From Clostridiales bacterium (GTDB taxonomy: Bacteria; Bacillota; Clostridia; Lachnospirales; Lachnospiraceae), in assembly GCA_021199255.1 (NCBI GenBank), contig JAJQIK010000090.1, positions 83,169 to 147,168 of the forward strand: 64,000 nucleotides of DNA, in the 5' to 3' direction. Below, piece after piece: positions 26,736-35,660 of this stretch. Below the pieces are notes generated by a model. It worked only from the letters and a program-made list of their open reading frames with translations. It searched no databases and had not been told where the DNA came from. The position numbers and the translations under genes are program-made. Position 1 is the stretch's first letter. Each line of letters opens with the position of its first letter.

Positions 26736-26966
26736 CTACTCCCTGGAATTTTTAATTAACGCAACCGCTTCGCCCACGGTACTGATCTGCTCCGCCTGTT
26801 GGGCCGGAATCTCAATTGCAAACGCCTCTTCAATCCCCATAATAATCTGATAGATATCCAAAGAATCCGCGCCCAAATCCTCCAAAAAAGTGGTTTCCAA
26901 TGTAATCTCCCTGGGATCTACGCTCAGCACTCCCGCTATCACTTCTTTTAATTTCTCCAGCTCCAT
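26736..26966 (-). CDS. acpP: Acyl carrier protein
   Basis: A 76-residue carrier for fatty acid synthesis, with the phosphopantetheine Ser in the motif EDLGADSLDIYQ. It is acidic and four-helical, as expected. The ATG at 26966 gives the normal length; the in-frame TTG four codons upstream is unlikely. It lies between plsX and rnc. Note that the motif reads DSLDIYQ rather than the common DSLDTVE, so a specialised ACP is possible, although the plsX linkage argues for the housekeeping one. Confidence 0.93.
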   Translation of the reverse strand: MELEKLKEVIAGVLSVDPREITLETTFLEDLGADSLDIYQIIMGIEEAFAIEIPAQQAEQISTVGEAVALIKNSRE

Positions 26967-26999
26967 CACAGCAGCCAACCTTTCCGTTTTCTCTATTGT

Positions 27000-28037
27000 C
27001 TAGTTCTCCTGTCCGGATACAACCTCATCTGTCATAATTTTCTCTTTGATTTTCTCATTAATCTTCTGTTCCGAAAAAGCGATACATTGCAGAATTGAAT
27101 TCTTAATCTCGTTGGCCTTGGAGCTTCCGTGCGTCTTGACCACCAGCCCCTTTAAGCCAAGCAGGGGCGCGCCGCCGTACTGCTCCAGGTCAAAAGCCTT
27201 CAGAGTCTCCTTAAGGGCGGGCTTGACCAGAAGCGCGCCGATTTTGCTTCTAAAGGAAGACATCAGGCCTTCCTTCATCTTTTTCATCAGCGTTAATCCT
27301 ACGCCCTCATAGGTTTTCAGCACTACATTGCCCACAAACGCCTCGCAGACTATGACGTCCGCCGCGCCCGCCGGAATGTCCCGCGCCTCCACGCTGCCGA
27401 TAAAATTGATATCCGGGCAGTTCTTAAGCAGCGGAAACGTCTCCTTCACCAGCGCGTTTCCCTTCTCCTCCTCGGCTCCGATATTAACGATACCCACTCT
27501 GGGATTCTTCACGCCCACTATATTTTCCATATATACGGAACCCATCTTGGCAAACTGCACCAGATGGGAGGGTCTGGCGTCCACATTGGCGCCGCAGTCG
27601 ATCAACAGGGAACAGCCCGTGGCGGTAGGGATCAGCGGCGCTAACGGCGGCCTTTCCACGCCTTTGATCCGGCCTACGATCACCTGTCCGCCTACCAGCG
27701 TTGCGCCCGTGCTTCCCGCTGAAACATAAGCGTCGCAGGTTCCGTCCTTAACCAGATTTAACGCCTTGACCAGCGAAGAATCCTTCTTCTTGCGAATCGC
27801 CATCACAGGCGGCTCCGCCGTTTCAATCACCTCAGATGCAGGCACGATCTCCATCTGCTCCTGATTGTATGTATATTGGGCAAGCTCTTTCTTAAGCACG
27901 TCCTCGCGCCCTGTCAGATAGACCTTTACCTTATCGCTTTCCTTGATTGCCTCTACCGCGCCCTTTACGATTTCCACCGGCGCGTTGTCCCCTCCCATGG
28001 CGTCTACAGCCACCTTTACATATTCACCCATATCCAT
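27000..28037 (-). CDS. plsX: Phosphate acyltransferase PlsX
   Basis: A 345-residue enzyme that converts acyl-ACP to acyl-phosphate, the first step of phospholipid synthesis with PlsY. The opening VKVAVDAMGGDNAPVEIVKG is diagnostic, and DAYVSAGSTGATLVGG and VCEAFVGNVVLKTYEG are further landmarks. AAAGG lies 6 nt before the ATG at 28037. acpP follows by 33 bp. A terminator at 28144-28181 separates it from rpmF, so part of its expression may depend on a promoter in the 100-bp AT-rich gap. Confidence 0.96.
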   Translation of the reverse strand: MDMGEYVKVAVDAMGGDNAPVEIVKGAVEAIKESDKVKVYLTGREDVLKKELAQYTYNQEQMEIVPASEVIETAEPPVMAIRKKKDSSLVKALNLVKDGTCDAYVSAGSTGATLVGGQVIVGRIKGVERPPLAPLIPTATGCSLLIDCGANVDARPSHLVQFAKMGSVYMENIVGVKNPRVGIVNIGAEEEKGNALVKETFPLLKNCPDINFIGSVEARDIPAGAADVIVCEAFVGNVVLKTYEGVGLTLMKKMKEGLMSSFRSKIGALLVKPALKETLKAFDLEQYGGAPLLGLKGLVVKTHGSSKANEIKNSILQCIAFSEQKINEKIKEKIMTDEVVSGQEN

Positions 28038-28143
28038 AACCAGCCTTTCCCCCTGCCCCGCAATTGTTCACAGGATATCTTCTGTTTCCAATGCCCTATC
28101 CGATCGCAAAAGGCATTATTTACTAATATACTAAAAATACCCA

Positions 28144-28181
28144 TAAAAATCAAGGCTCTCCGGGGAGAACCCGAAAAGCCT
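28144..28181 (-). terminator. Intrinsic terminator between rpmF and plsX
   Basis: A 12-bp stem with two G-U pairs (28153-28164 with 28170-28181), 5-nt loop, and GATTTTTATG on the minus strand. It would uncouple L32 from the fatty-acid genes. Confidence 0.7.
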
Positions 28182-28194
28182 CGGCTTACAGTGA

Positions 28195-28374
28195 TTAGTC
28201 AACTGCGATAATTTCTTTTTTGTTGTATGTTCCGCATTTCTTACATACTCTGTGGGGCACTGTCAAAGCGCCGCATTTGCTACATTTTACTAATGTAGGA
28301 GCAGACATCTTCCAGTTTGCTCTTCTCTTATCTCTTCTACTTTTAGAAGATTTGTTCTTAGGACAAATAGACAT
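28195..28374 (-). CDS. rpmF: 50S ribosomal protein L32
   Basis: A 59-residue ribosomal protein beginning MSICPKNKSSKSRRDKRRAN. The zinc-binding Cys pairs are seen in KCSKCGAL and CKKCGTYN, so this is the zinc (C+) paralogue. It starts 2 bp after the stop of the DUF177 gene, the usual yceD-rpmF pairing, and is followed by a terminator. Confidence 0.97.
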   Translation of the reverse strand: MSICPKNKSSKSRRDKRRANWKMSAPTLVKCSKCGALTVPHRVCKKCGTYNKKEIIAVD

Positions 28375-28376
28375 CG

Positions 28377-28904
28377 TTACACCTCCTTATTCGCGTCAAA
28401 GATATCTTTTATTACTGCCATCCTTGGATCAGGAACAAAAGTATCGCATCCGCATGTTCCCGTATTCAGATCCTTGCCGCACCGCAGGCACATTCCTTTG
28501 CAGCCGGGCTTGCAAAGAATCTTCATAGGCCAGTTTATCACGATTTCATTTTTTAGTAAGTCTTCTACATCTAACTGGCAGCCAGCCATAAAACGCTGAT
28601 CGTCCCTAACCTCCGATGAGTCGCCGATCCTGTCTGGCGCGAATACTTCTCTGTTAAAATCGAGTTCCAGCTTCTCTTCCACAGGCTTCAGACATCTGTC
28701 GCAGCGCGCCGCAAAAATAAGCGTTCCGCTTCCCTCGATCCGCGCGCGGCCCTTCCCCGTATTGGTAAAGGTAAACCGCAGGGGCGATTTGTGAATCACC
28801 CGAAACGCTTCTCCGTTCACAGATACCTGGGTCAACTCTGCCTCTACCTGCTCCGATACCGTCTGACCCTCGTTGATTAACACATCCGTTAAGTTCACGA
28901 ACAT
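28377..28904 (-). CDS. YceD/DUF177 family protein
   Basis: A 175-residue protein of the family found next to rpmF and linked to 23S rRNA accumulation. Cys pairs are visible at FAARCDRCLKPVE and in the C-terminal LCKPGCKGMCLRCGKDLN, which may bind zinc. The DUF177 core includes GCQLDVEDLLKNEIVINWPMK. It is the first gene behind a consensus promoter, and rpmF follows by 2 bp. Confidence 0.92.
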   Translation of the reverse strand: MFVNLTDVLINEGQTVSEQVEAELTQVSVNGEAFRVIHKSPLRFTFTNTGKGRARIEGSGTLIFAARCDRCLKPVEEKLELDFNREVFAPDRIGDSSEVRDDQRFMAGCQLDVEDLLKNEIVINWPMKILCKPGCKGMCLRCGKDLNTGTCGCDTFVPDPRMAVIKDIFDANKEV

Positions 28905-28930
28905 AGTTGACTCCTATCCACACTCAAACA

Positions 28931-28959
28931 ATTATACATATCGCAATAGGGTTTGTCAA
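28931..28959 (-). promoter_or_regulatory. Consensus sigma-A promoter for DUF177-rpmF
   Basis: Minus strand TTGACA (28954-28959), exactly 17-bp spacer, TATAAT (28931-28936). Both hexamers are perfect. It lies 27 bp before the ATG and just after the ackA stop. Confidence 0.88.
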
Positions 28960-28969
28960 CCGGAAATTT

Positions 28970-30166
28970 TCAGCGCACAAGGGCGTAGGTCTGTCTGGCA
29001 ATGGCAAGCTCTTCGTTGGTAGGAATCACCAGCACCTTCGTATCAGAATCCGGCGTAGAGATCACCAGGTCTTCTCCCCGCTTATGGTTCTGCTCCTGAT
29101 CCAGCGCAATTCCCAGATATCCTAATCTCTCGCATATCAGATTCCGAACCTCAGGGCTGTTCTCCCCCAGACCGGCCGTAAAGCAGATTGCGTCCACACC
29201 GTTCATGGCCGCCGCATAAGCGCCGATATATTTTACCACGCGGTAGGCGAAACCCTTCACCGCCCGGACGCCTTCCTCTTTCCCCTCAGCGCAGGCGCTC
29301 TCCAAATCCCGGAAATCAGAGGAAAAGTTGCCGGATAATCCGAGTACGCCCGACTTCTTATTGAGAATCTCCATTATTTCATCAATAGACAGATTCTCTT
29401 TATGAGCCAGAAATTCAATAATCGCCGGGTCTATATCGCCGGAGCGGGTTCCCATAATTAAACCCTCCAGAGGCGTCAACCCCATAGAGGTATCCACACA
29501 TCTGCCATTTTGCACCGCCGAAACGCTCGCCCCGTTTCCCAGATGGCATACAATGATTTTTAAGGCTTCGTAGGGTTGCCCCAGTACCTGCGCAGCCCTT
29601 TCCGACACGTAGGAATGGCTGGTTCCATGGAAACCGTAGCGCCTGATCCTGTACTTCTCATAATATTCATAGGGAATCCCATAAAGATAAGCTTCCTGAG
29701 GCATCGTCTGGTGGAACGCCGTATCAAACACCGCTACCATAGGGGTATCCGGCATTAATCTCCTGCACGCCTCAATCCCAATCAAATTAGCCGGGTTATG
29801 AAGGGGCGCCAGATCGTTGCACTCCTCGATAGCTTTCACCACTTCCTGCGTAATAATTGTAGACGCCGCAAATTTCTCTCCGCCATGTACAATACGGTGT
29901 CCTACCGCTCCGATTTCGTCCAGCGTTTTTACGACGCCTGTCTTTTCGTCGGTCAGAGCCTCCAACACCAGTTCGATGGCTCTGGTATGATCGGGCATTT
30001 CTGTGACCGTCTCCTCCTTCTCTCCGCCTGTAGGCTGATAAACCAGCCGGCTGCCATCGATGCCGATTCGTTCGCACAGGCCTTTTGCGATCATCGCCTC
30101 CGTCTCCGCGTCAATCAACTGGAATTTCAGGGACGAACTGCCACAGTTAATTACTAAAATATTCAT
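28970..30166 (-). CDS. ackA: Acetate kinase
   Basis: A 398-residue enzyme converting acetyl phosphate and ADP to acetate and ATP, the last step of acetogenic fermentation. The N-terminal MNILVINCGSSSLKFQL, VVFDTAFHQTMP, RRYGFHGTSHSYV and CHLGNGASVSA are the standard ASKHA-fold motifs, and GTRSGDIDPAI and TAGLGENSPEVR follow. It lies 56 bp after pta, so the two form one operon. Confidence 0.97.
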   Translation of the reverse strand: MNILVINCGSSSLKFQLIDAETEAMIAKGLCERIGIDGSRLVYQPTGGEKEETVTEMPDHTRAIELVLEALTDEKTGVVKTLDEIGAVGHRIVHGGEKFAASTIITQEVVKAIEECNDLAPLHNPANLIGIEACRRLMPDTPMVAVFDTAFHQTMPQEAYLYGIPYEYYEKYRIRRYGFHGTSHSYVSERAAQVLGQPYEALKIIVCHLGNGASVSAVQNGRCVDTSMGLTPLEGLIMGTRSGDIDPAIIEFLAHKENLSIDEIMEILNKKSGVLGLSGNFSSDFRDLESACAEGKEEGVRAVKGFAYRVVKYIGAYAAAMNGVDAICFTAGLGENSPEVRNLICERLGYLGIALDQEQNHKRGEDLVISTPDSDTKVLVIPTNEELAIARQTYALVR

Positions 30167-30222
30167 GTTCCTCTTCTCCTTTTCTTTCCGAACTACTCAG
30201 GGTAATTGCAAAACTGTCCGTT

Positions 30223-31224
30223 TTAAGCGAGCTGTGCCTGCACGGCGGTAAGGGCTACCACGCCCACGATATCCTCCCAGGAACAGCCGCGGGACAGATC
30301 GTTGACCGGCTTCGCGATTCCCTGAAGCATCGGTCCGTAGGCCTCCGCCTTTCCCAGCCTCTGTACCAGCTTATAGCCGATATTACCGCAGTCAAGGTTC
30401 GGGAAAATCAATACATTCGCCTTTCCCGCGACCTCGCTGCCCGGCGCCTTTGATTTTGCCACCGAGGGAACCAGCGCGGCGTCCGACTGTAATTCTCCGT
30501 CAATACACAGATGAGGATACTGCTCATGGGCGATTCTGGTCGCCTCCACCATTTTATCCACCAGAGGGTGTTTCGCGCTCCCTTTCGTGGAGTGAGACAG
30601 CATGGCGATAATGGGTTTCGCACCCACAAGACTCTTGAAACTCTTGGCGGAAGTATCCGCAATAGCCGCCAGTTCCTCCGGAGTGGGGTCCTGATTCAAG
30701 CCGCAGTCCGCAAACAGGAAGGTTCCGTCGGCTCCATACTCGCAATCCGGCACGTCTAAGATAAAGAAACCGGATACCAGCTTCACGCCCGGCGCGGTTT
30801 TTAAAATCTGCAAAGCAGGCCGTAAGGTATCCGCCGTGGCATGGCAGGCTCCCGCCACCATACCGTCCGCGTCATTCGCTTTCACCATGATCACGCCGAA
30901 CGTAAGATAATCTGTTAAAAGGATTTCCCTTGCTTTCTCCAGCGTCATTCCTTTGTTCTTTCTGGTCTCGAACAACAGGTTCACATATTCGTCCAGCTTA
31001 TCCGTCCTTTCCGGGTCAATGATGGTTACGCCGTCCAGCTCCACTTCCAGCCAGCCTGCGCCGTCCATAATCTTCTCTTCATTTCCCACCATAATGATAT
31101 CGGCAATCCCTTCCTTGAGAATGTGCGCCGCCGCAATAAGCGTCCTTTTATCATTGGTCTCCGGCAGAACAATGGTCTTCTTATCCGCTCTGGCTTTTTC
31201 TTTCATTAAATCAATGTAAGACAT
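30223..31224 (-). CDS. pta: Phosphate acetyltransferase
   Basis: A 333-residue short-form Pta that makes acetyl phosphate from acetyl-CoA. MVAGACHATADTLRPALQI, FFILDVPDCEYG and GKANVLIFPNLDCGNIGYKL match the PTA_PTB family. AGGAGGGG precedes the ATG. It is the first gene of pta-ackA, transcribed from 31309-31337. It lacks the long N-terminal regulatory domains of enterobacterial Pta. Confidence 0.96.
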   Translation of the reverse strand: MSYIDLMKEKARADKKTIVLPETNDKRTLIAAAHILKEGIADIIMVGNEEKIMDGAGWLEVELDGVTIIDPERTDKLDEYVNLLFETRKNKGMTLEKAREILLTDYLTFGVIMVKANDADGMVAGACHATADTLRPALQILKTAPGVKLVSGFFILDVPDCEYGADGTFLFADCGLNQDPTPEELAAIADTSAKSFKSLVGAKPIIAMLSHSTKGSAKHPLVDKMVEATRIAHEQYPHLCIDGELQSDAALVPSVAKSKAPGSEVAGKANVLIFPNLDCGNIGYKLVQRLGKAEAYGPMLQGIAKPVNDLSRGCSWEDIVGVVALTAVQAQLA

Positions 31225-31308
31225 CTCTTACCCCTCCTGTATTTCGTAATCTGATACCGGCGCAAGGGAATCGGCAACTTCCTTCCCTCGTCCCAACGTA
31301 CTAATTCT

Positions 31309-31337
31309 ATTTTACAAAATATGCCGTTTGTATACAA
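31309..31337 (-). promoter_or_regulatory. Promoter for pta-ackA
   Basis: Minus strand TTGTAT (31332-31337), 17-bp spacer, TAAAAT (31309-31314), about 85 bp before the pta start. The divergent tmcAL gene shows only an extended -10 (TG-G-TAAACT, around 31366-31374). Confidence 0.55.
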
Positions 31338-31434
31338 GATACTTTCACGCAAAAACAGCTTTTTGTGGTAAACTATTTTCTAAAGAAAGCGACGTTCTGT
31401 CGCCCCGATAGAAAATAAGGATATGGAGCCTCTC

Positions 31435-32679
31435 ATGAAAACAGTTGGTATTATCGCAGAATATAATCCCTTTCACAACGGACATGCCTATCAGATCGCC
31501 AGGGCAAAGGAAATCACCGGCGCCGACTACTGTATCGTAGTCATGAGCGGTGATTTTGTACAGCGGGGCGCTCCCGCCCTGATGGATAAATATCTGCGAA
31601 CCGAATGTGCCCTCCGAAACGGTGCCGACCTGGTATTGGAGCTGCCCGTTTATTATGCCCTTGGCAGTGCGGAGTATTTCGCTTCCGGTGCCGTCGCCCT
31701 CTTAGATAAGCTGGGGGTGACAGATGCGCTGTGCTTCGGCAGCGAATGTGGCGATATCGCTCTTTTATCGGAATTTGCAGCCCGGCTGTTGGAGGAAACT
31801 CCCGTTTTCCAATCGGTGCTGCATACCCAGTTGAGAAGCGGCCTGTCCTACCCCAACGCCAGAAACGCGGCGTTACTGGCTTCCGCGCCCCATCTGTCCC
31901 CCCATATCGGTATCCTCTCATGCGCCAACAATATCTTAGGAATCGAATACTGCAAGGCGCTGCTGAAACGTGGAAGCACCGTCAGACCCTGTACGGTTCG
32001 CCGCGCAGGCGCTTCCTACCACGACGCCTGTCTGGATTCCGGCTACAGCTCCGCCCTTGCTATTCGCAGCGCCTTAACTTCCTCTAACTCCCTCGCCTCT
32101 GTACAGGGGCAGCTTCCCCCTTCCGCCTACGCGCTGATGCAAAGCCATTATGGAATGGATTATCCGATTCTCTCCGACGATCTGTCCGAGCTGCTGCACT
32201 ACCAGCTTCTTTCTGAGCAGCCGGAGGGCTATACCTGCCATCCCGATATCGATCAGGAGCTGTCGAACCGTATCCGCAAACTGCTCCCCCGGTATCAAAG
32301 CTTTTCTTCCTTCTGCGGGCTGCTCCACACCAAAAACCGCACCTACACCCGCATTTCCCGCAGTATGGCGCATATTTTGCTTCATCTGCGCAGAGACAGG
32401 CTGGACGCCTACCGCAGAGAGGATTTCGTTTTGTATGCCCGAATGCTCGGTTTCCGCCAAGAGGCTCAGGAACTGCTGGCCGCTGTCAAAGAGCGCAGTC
32501 AGATTCCTCTGATTTCCAAGCTTGCAGACGCAGACGCCCTGCTGACCCCGCTGGGCGTGGAAATGCTCTCCACAGATATCTTTGCGGGCCATATCTATCA
32601 GGCGGCAGTCCAGCACAAATATCAGGCTCCCTGCCTTGCCGAACAGAATGAATACAACCGGCAGCTCATCCGGGTCTGA
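31435..32679 (+). CDS. tmcAL: tRNA(Met) cytidine acetate ligase (YlbM/TmcAL family)
   Basis: A 414-residue nucleotidyltransferase-like enzyme that acetylates the wobble cytidine of elongator tRNA-Met using acetate and ATP. The opening VGIIAEYNPFHNGHAYQI contains the HxGH signature, and MSGDFVQRGAPA and ADLVLELPVYYALGSAEY are highly typical. GGAG at 6-nt spacing selects the ATG at 31435 over 31423, where AAGG is too close. It is divergent from pta-ackA, the acetate-producing pathway, a frequent arrangement in related genomes. It converges on the hybrid kinase gene. Confidence 0.93.
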   Translation: MKTVGIIAEYNPFHNGHAYQIARAKEITGADYCIVVMSGDFVQRGAPALMDKYLRTECALRNGADLVLELPVYYALGSAEYFASGAVALLDKLGVTDALCFGSECGDIALLSEFAARLLEETPVFQSVLHTQLRSGLSYPNARNAALLASAPHLSPHIGILSCANNILGIEYCKALLKRGSTVRPCTVRRAGASYHDACLDSGYSSALAIRSALTSSNSLASVQGQLPPSAYALMQSHYGMDYPILSDDLSELLHYQLLSEQPEGYTCHPDIDQELSNRIRKLLPRYQSFSSFCGLLHTKNRTYTRISRSMAHILLHLRRDRLDAYRREDFVLYARMLGFRQEAQELLAAVKERSQIPLISKLADADALLTPLGVEMLSTDIFAGHIYQAAVQHKYQAPCLAEQNEYNRQLIRV

Positions 32680-32699
32680 AACGCAGGAAAGCCGGCGGA

Positions 32700-34883
32700 C
32701 TACTCCTGCAGCAATTCAAATGGCAGCCATTCCAGTATCTTATCGCTCAGCTCTTTCATATTAATCGGCTTGGCAATAAAATCATTCAGCCCTTCTTCCA
32801 CAAACATTTCTCTGGCTCCGCTGATGGCGTTGGCAGTCAACGCGATAATCGGCACTTCCTTATAATAACCGCCCTCCAGCGCGCGGATTTTCCGGGCGGT
32901 TTCCACGCCGTCCATCTCCGGCATCATATGATCCATAAAAATCAGGTGATAGTCCTTCTCCTGCGCCTTAGCTAACGCCTCCGCGCCGCTTTTCGCCGTA
33001 TCTACCTGCATCCCAAAGGGGCGCATCAAGCCCGCGGCAACCCGGAGGTTGACCAGATTATCGTCCACAATCAGCACTCTGGCTTCCGGAGCTTTAAACT
33101 TACTGTATTCCTGCTGCTTCTTCACCCGTTTATGCCGGGGTTTTTCGTAGGCTCCGCAGGGCGAAGGGTCCGTTACCCGCTGGGGCACCTCGAAGGAGAA
33201 GCGGCTTCCTTCATGGTAGACGCTTTCCACATAAATATTTCCGCCCATCAGATGCAGCAGTTGTCTGGAAATCGTCAATCCCAGCCCGCTTCCTTCCTTC
33301 TTGCGGTTACGGAAGGTGTCGGACTGCTCAAAGGAATTAAAGATTCGTTCCAAATCCTCTTCCTTGATGCCGATACCCGTATCCTTGACCGAGAATTTGA
33401 GCAGCGTACTTTCCTGCCGCTCCTCGCAGTCCACGGAAACGGTGATAGAGCCCTCGTCTGTAAACTTCACGGCGTTATTTACCAGATTGATCAGCACCTG
33501 CTTGATTCGTATTTCATCGCCGTACAATCCTCGTGGAATATTGGGATTTAGCTCGATATTCAGTTCAAGCCCCTTATCCTTCACCTTGCCCTGTACCAGA
33601 TTTTCCACTTCCTTGATCAGATTCAAGACTGCGTACTCCGTTTCCACAATCTGCATCTTGCCGGACTCCATTTTGGAAAAATCCAGAATATCGTTAATAA
33701 TGGTAAGCAGGCCTTCACTGGCGATCTGTATCTGTTCTATGTAATCCTTCTCTTCTTCGTCCAGATTGCCCCGCAGCGCCATTTCCGCCATTCCCAGAAT
33801 GGCGTTCATCGGCGTTCTGATTTCGTGGCTCATATTTGCCAGGAATGCGGATTTGACTGTGGCCGCGTGCTCCGCCTTCTCCTTCAGTTCCCGCATCAGC
33901 CTGGCCTGGGACATCACATCGGTCACGTCTACAATGGAAATCATATATCCCCGTACCTGCGTCTTGTCCCGAATCTCCGTATTCCTGATTTCATAATTTC
34001 TATCCTGTAAATCAATGATGGTGCCGGACTGCTCATAGAGAGCCTGTAGCTCCCAGTCGTCAACCTTTCCTTCCTCGCAGTTCATTTCGGGAAGGAGCTC
34101 GCACGCGGCGCGGTTGGCATAGAGGAAATTCATCTCATCATCGGATACGATAATGCCCTCCTCCAGACTTTCGACTAAAAGCTCCTTGGCGCTGCTGACG
34201 GTATCAAACAGGCCGTAACGGTTCACGGCCAGCACCAGCAAAACGGCGGAAGACAACACGCCCAACGGCGTCAGATCCACGCTGCCGGTTATGCCAAACA
34301 CCGTAAAGGACAGCATCACCACCGGCGCTACCGCCACGGTACAGAGCACCGCCCTGAGCATTCTGGCATTTTTAAATCGGTACTGCATTTCCATAGGCCT
34401 GATACAATAGTAGAAAAACAAAACCAGCTCCGCCATACAGAACACCATATAGAAGTAATAAAGCGGGGCTTTTCCCAGAACCAGCGTATAACCCACGGAG
34501 GTACGCTTCATATCAATAGAGGTATAATAGAGTTGATGGTGTTCACAGGTCATAATCAGAACAAACATAAAGCTGTTGATAGCCCCCAGCGCTCCCAAAA
34601 ACCATTTCGGCGCCCGGATATCGCAATACTGGATAATAAAGGCCACCAGACAGAAATTGGCATAGCATTTGCCCAGATATTCCAATTTACCGCAGGCCAG
34701 CAGCTCCTCCAGCGTATTCGATTCGATGTAAAGGCATCTGGAGACAAAAATGATAATGCTGCATACAACTGTCATCAGCAGCGCGCTTTTATAATTCGTC
34801 TCCCGGGTGCGCACCACGGAAATCAGCAGAATAAAGCATACCATCACGCCAACTATATGGATTCCCAACCAGACTAACTGCAT
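32700..34883 (-). CDS. Hybrid sensor histidine kinase with receiver domain
   Basis: A 727-residue protein. Seven or so TM helices (about 1-225) resemble the histidine kinase N-terminal 7TM region. A PAS-like segment (about 245-330, IVSDDEMNFLYANRAAC) and a short coiled coil follow. The HisKA domain has the phospho-accepting His in FLANMSHEIRTPMNAIL, the HATPase has GSGLGLTISRQLL, and the C-terminal receiver (about 600-727) has Asp in IFMDHMMPEMDGVETA. AGGAG 7 nt before the ATG at 34883 decides the start. There is no adjacent response regulator gene; phosphotransfer to the fused receiver is expected. It lies 17 bp after plsC. Confidence 0.9.
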   Translation of the reverse strand: MQLVWLGIHIVGVMVCFILLISVVRTRETNYKSALLMTVVCSIIIFVSRCLYIESNTLEELLACGKLEYLGKCYANFCLVAFIIQYCDIRAPKWFLGALGAINSFMFVLIMTCEHHQLYYTSIDMKRTSVGYTLVLGKAPLYYFYMVFCMAELVLFFYYCIRPMEMQYRFKNARMLRAVLCTVAVAPVVMLSFTVFGITGSVDLTPLGVLSSAVLLVLAVNRYGLFDTVSSAKELLVESLEEGIIVSDDEMNFLYANRAACELLPEMNCEEGKVDDWELQALYEQSGTIIDLQDRNYEIRNTEIRDKTQVRGYMISIVDVTDVMSQARLMRELKEKAEHAATVKSAFLANMSHEIRTPMNAILGMAEMALRGNLDEEEKDYIEQIQIASEGLLTIINDILDFSKMESGKMQIVETEYAVLNLIKEVENLVQGKVKDKGLELNIELNPNIPRGLYGDEIRIKQVLINLVNNAVKFTDEGSITVSVDCEERQESTLLKFSVKDTGIGIKEEDLERIFNSFEQSDTFRNRKKEGSGLGLTISRQLLHLMGGNIYVESVYHEGSRFSFEVPQRVTDPSPCGAYEKPRHKRVKKQQEYSKFKAPEARVLIVDDNLVNLRVAAGLMRPFGMQVDTAKSGAEALAKAQEKDYHLIFMDHMMPEMDGVETARKIRALEGGYYKEVPIIALTANAISGAREMFVEEGLNDFIAKPINMKELSDKILEWLPFELLQE

Positions 34884-34900
34884 ATTGTCTCTCCTATGCT

Positions 34901-35617
34901 TTATGCAAAGCTCAGCACCTCGCATATCTTATTGTTGATGCGTTCCTTAACTAATTCGGCAATTTCTACCGTCGTCATTTCCTGATATTCCTCAAAGGGG
35001 ATTGCCTTTAAGAAGTGCACCTGCGTCTCCACCTTCCTTAAACTCCATTCCTCGAACACCTTATAGGAATCAATCAGCGCCACCGGGATAATAGGCACCC
35101 TGGCTTTCACCGCGCTCTTAAAGCAGCCGGGCTTAAACTCCCCTAAGGTGTTGTGGTTATGGCAATATCCCCCTTCCGGGAAAATAATAAACTTACGCCC
35201 GTTTCTCGTATCCTCCGATAACTCCCGGATAATCGTTATAGACTGTCTCAAATCGTCCTTTACCAGCCGCTTGCCATGCACCAGATCTACAAACTGCGAC
35301 GTCAGAATCTGGTGGGATTTCGCGTCGTCTATCACTACGGAGCAGGGCTTGTCATGGGCATAGATAATCCCCAGCGCGTCATACTTTCCCTGATGATTGG
35401 GAAACATCATATAACCGCCCTCCTTGGGCAGATTCTCCACGCCGAAGCGCTTCGTCGTTATATGTCCTGATTTCATCATTCTGCGGACTGCCAGCCGAGC
35501 ATAGGCATAACACTCTTCCTCCGTATATTTTTCCGTGTGCCTGGCCTTATATGCCATTTTGGGAATCATATAGACTCTCGGTAAATTGCATACGATGACC
35601 TGTATAAAACGTAACAT
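34901..35617 (-). CDS. plsC: 1-acyl-sn-glycerol-3-phosphate acyltransferase (PlsC family)
   Basis: A 238-residue enzyme that makes phosphatidic acid at the membrane. The HX4D catalytic motif is FPNHQGKYDALG. The substrate-binding motif appears as FPEGGYCHN in place of the usual FPEGTR, a small deviation. VPIIPVALIDSYKVFEEW is typical. There is an N-terminal hydrophobic/basic segment. It follows cardiolipin synthase by 43 bp, giving a phospholipid gene pair. Confidence 0.88.
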   Translation of the reverse strand: MLRFIQVIVCNLPRVYMIPKMAYKARHTEKYTEEECYAYARLAVRRMMKSGHITTKRFGVENLPKEGGYMMFPNHQGKYDALGIIYAHDKPCSVVIDDAKSHQILTSQFVDLVHGKRLVKDDLRQSITIIRELSEDTRNGRKFIIFPEGGYCHNHNTLGEFKPGCFKSAVKARVPIIPVALIDSYKVFEEWSLRKVETQVHFLKAIPFEEYQEMTTVEIAELVKERINNKICEVLSFA

Positions 35618-35660
35618 AATTCCTCTCTTTCTCCCTGCCCTGTATTAATTCTTTCTCCCG

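Noticed and set aside
28080-28143. FapR-type operator upstream of plsX
   Set aside because: TTAGTA occurs twice as a direct repeat, not as the inverted repeat expected for FapR.
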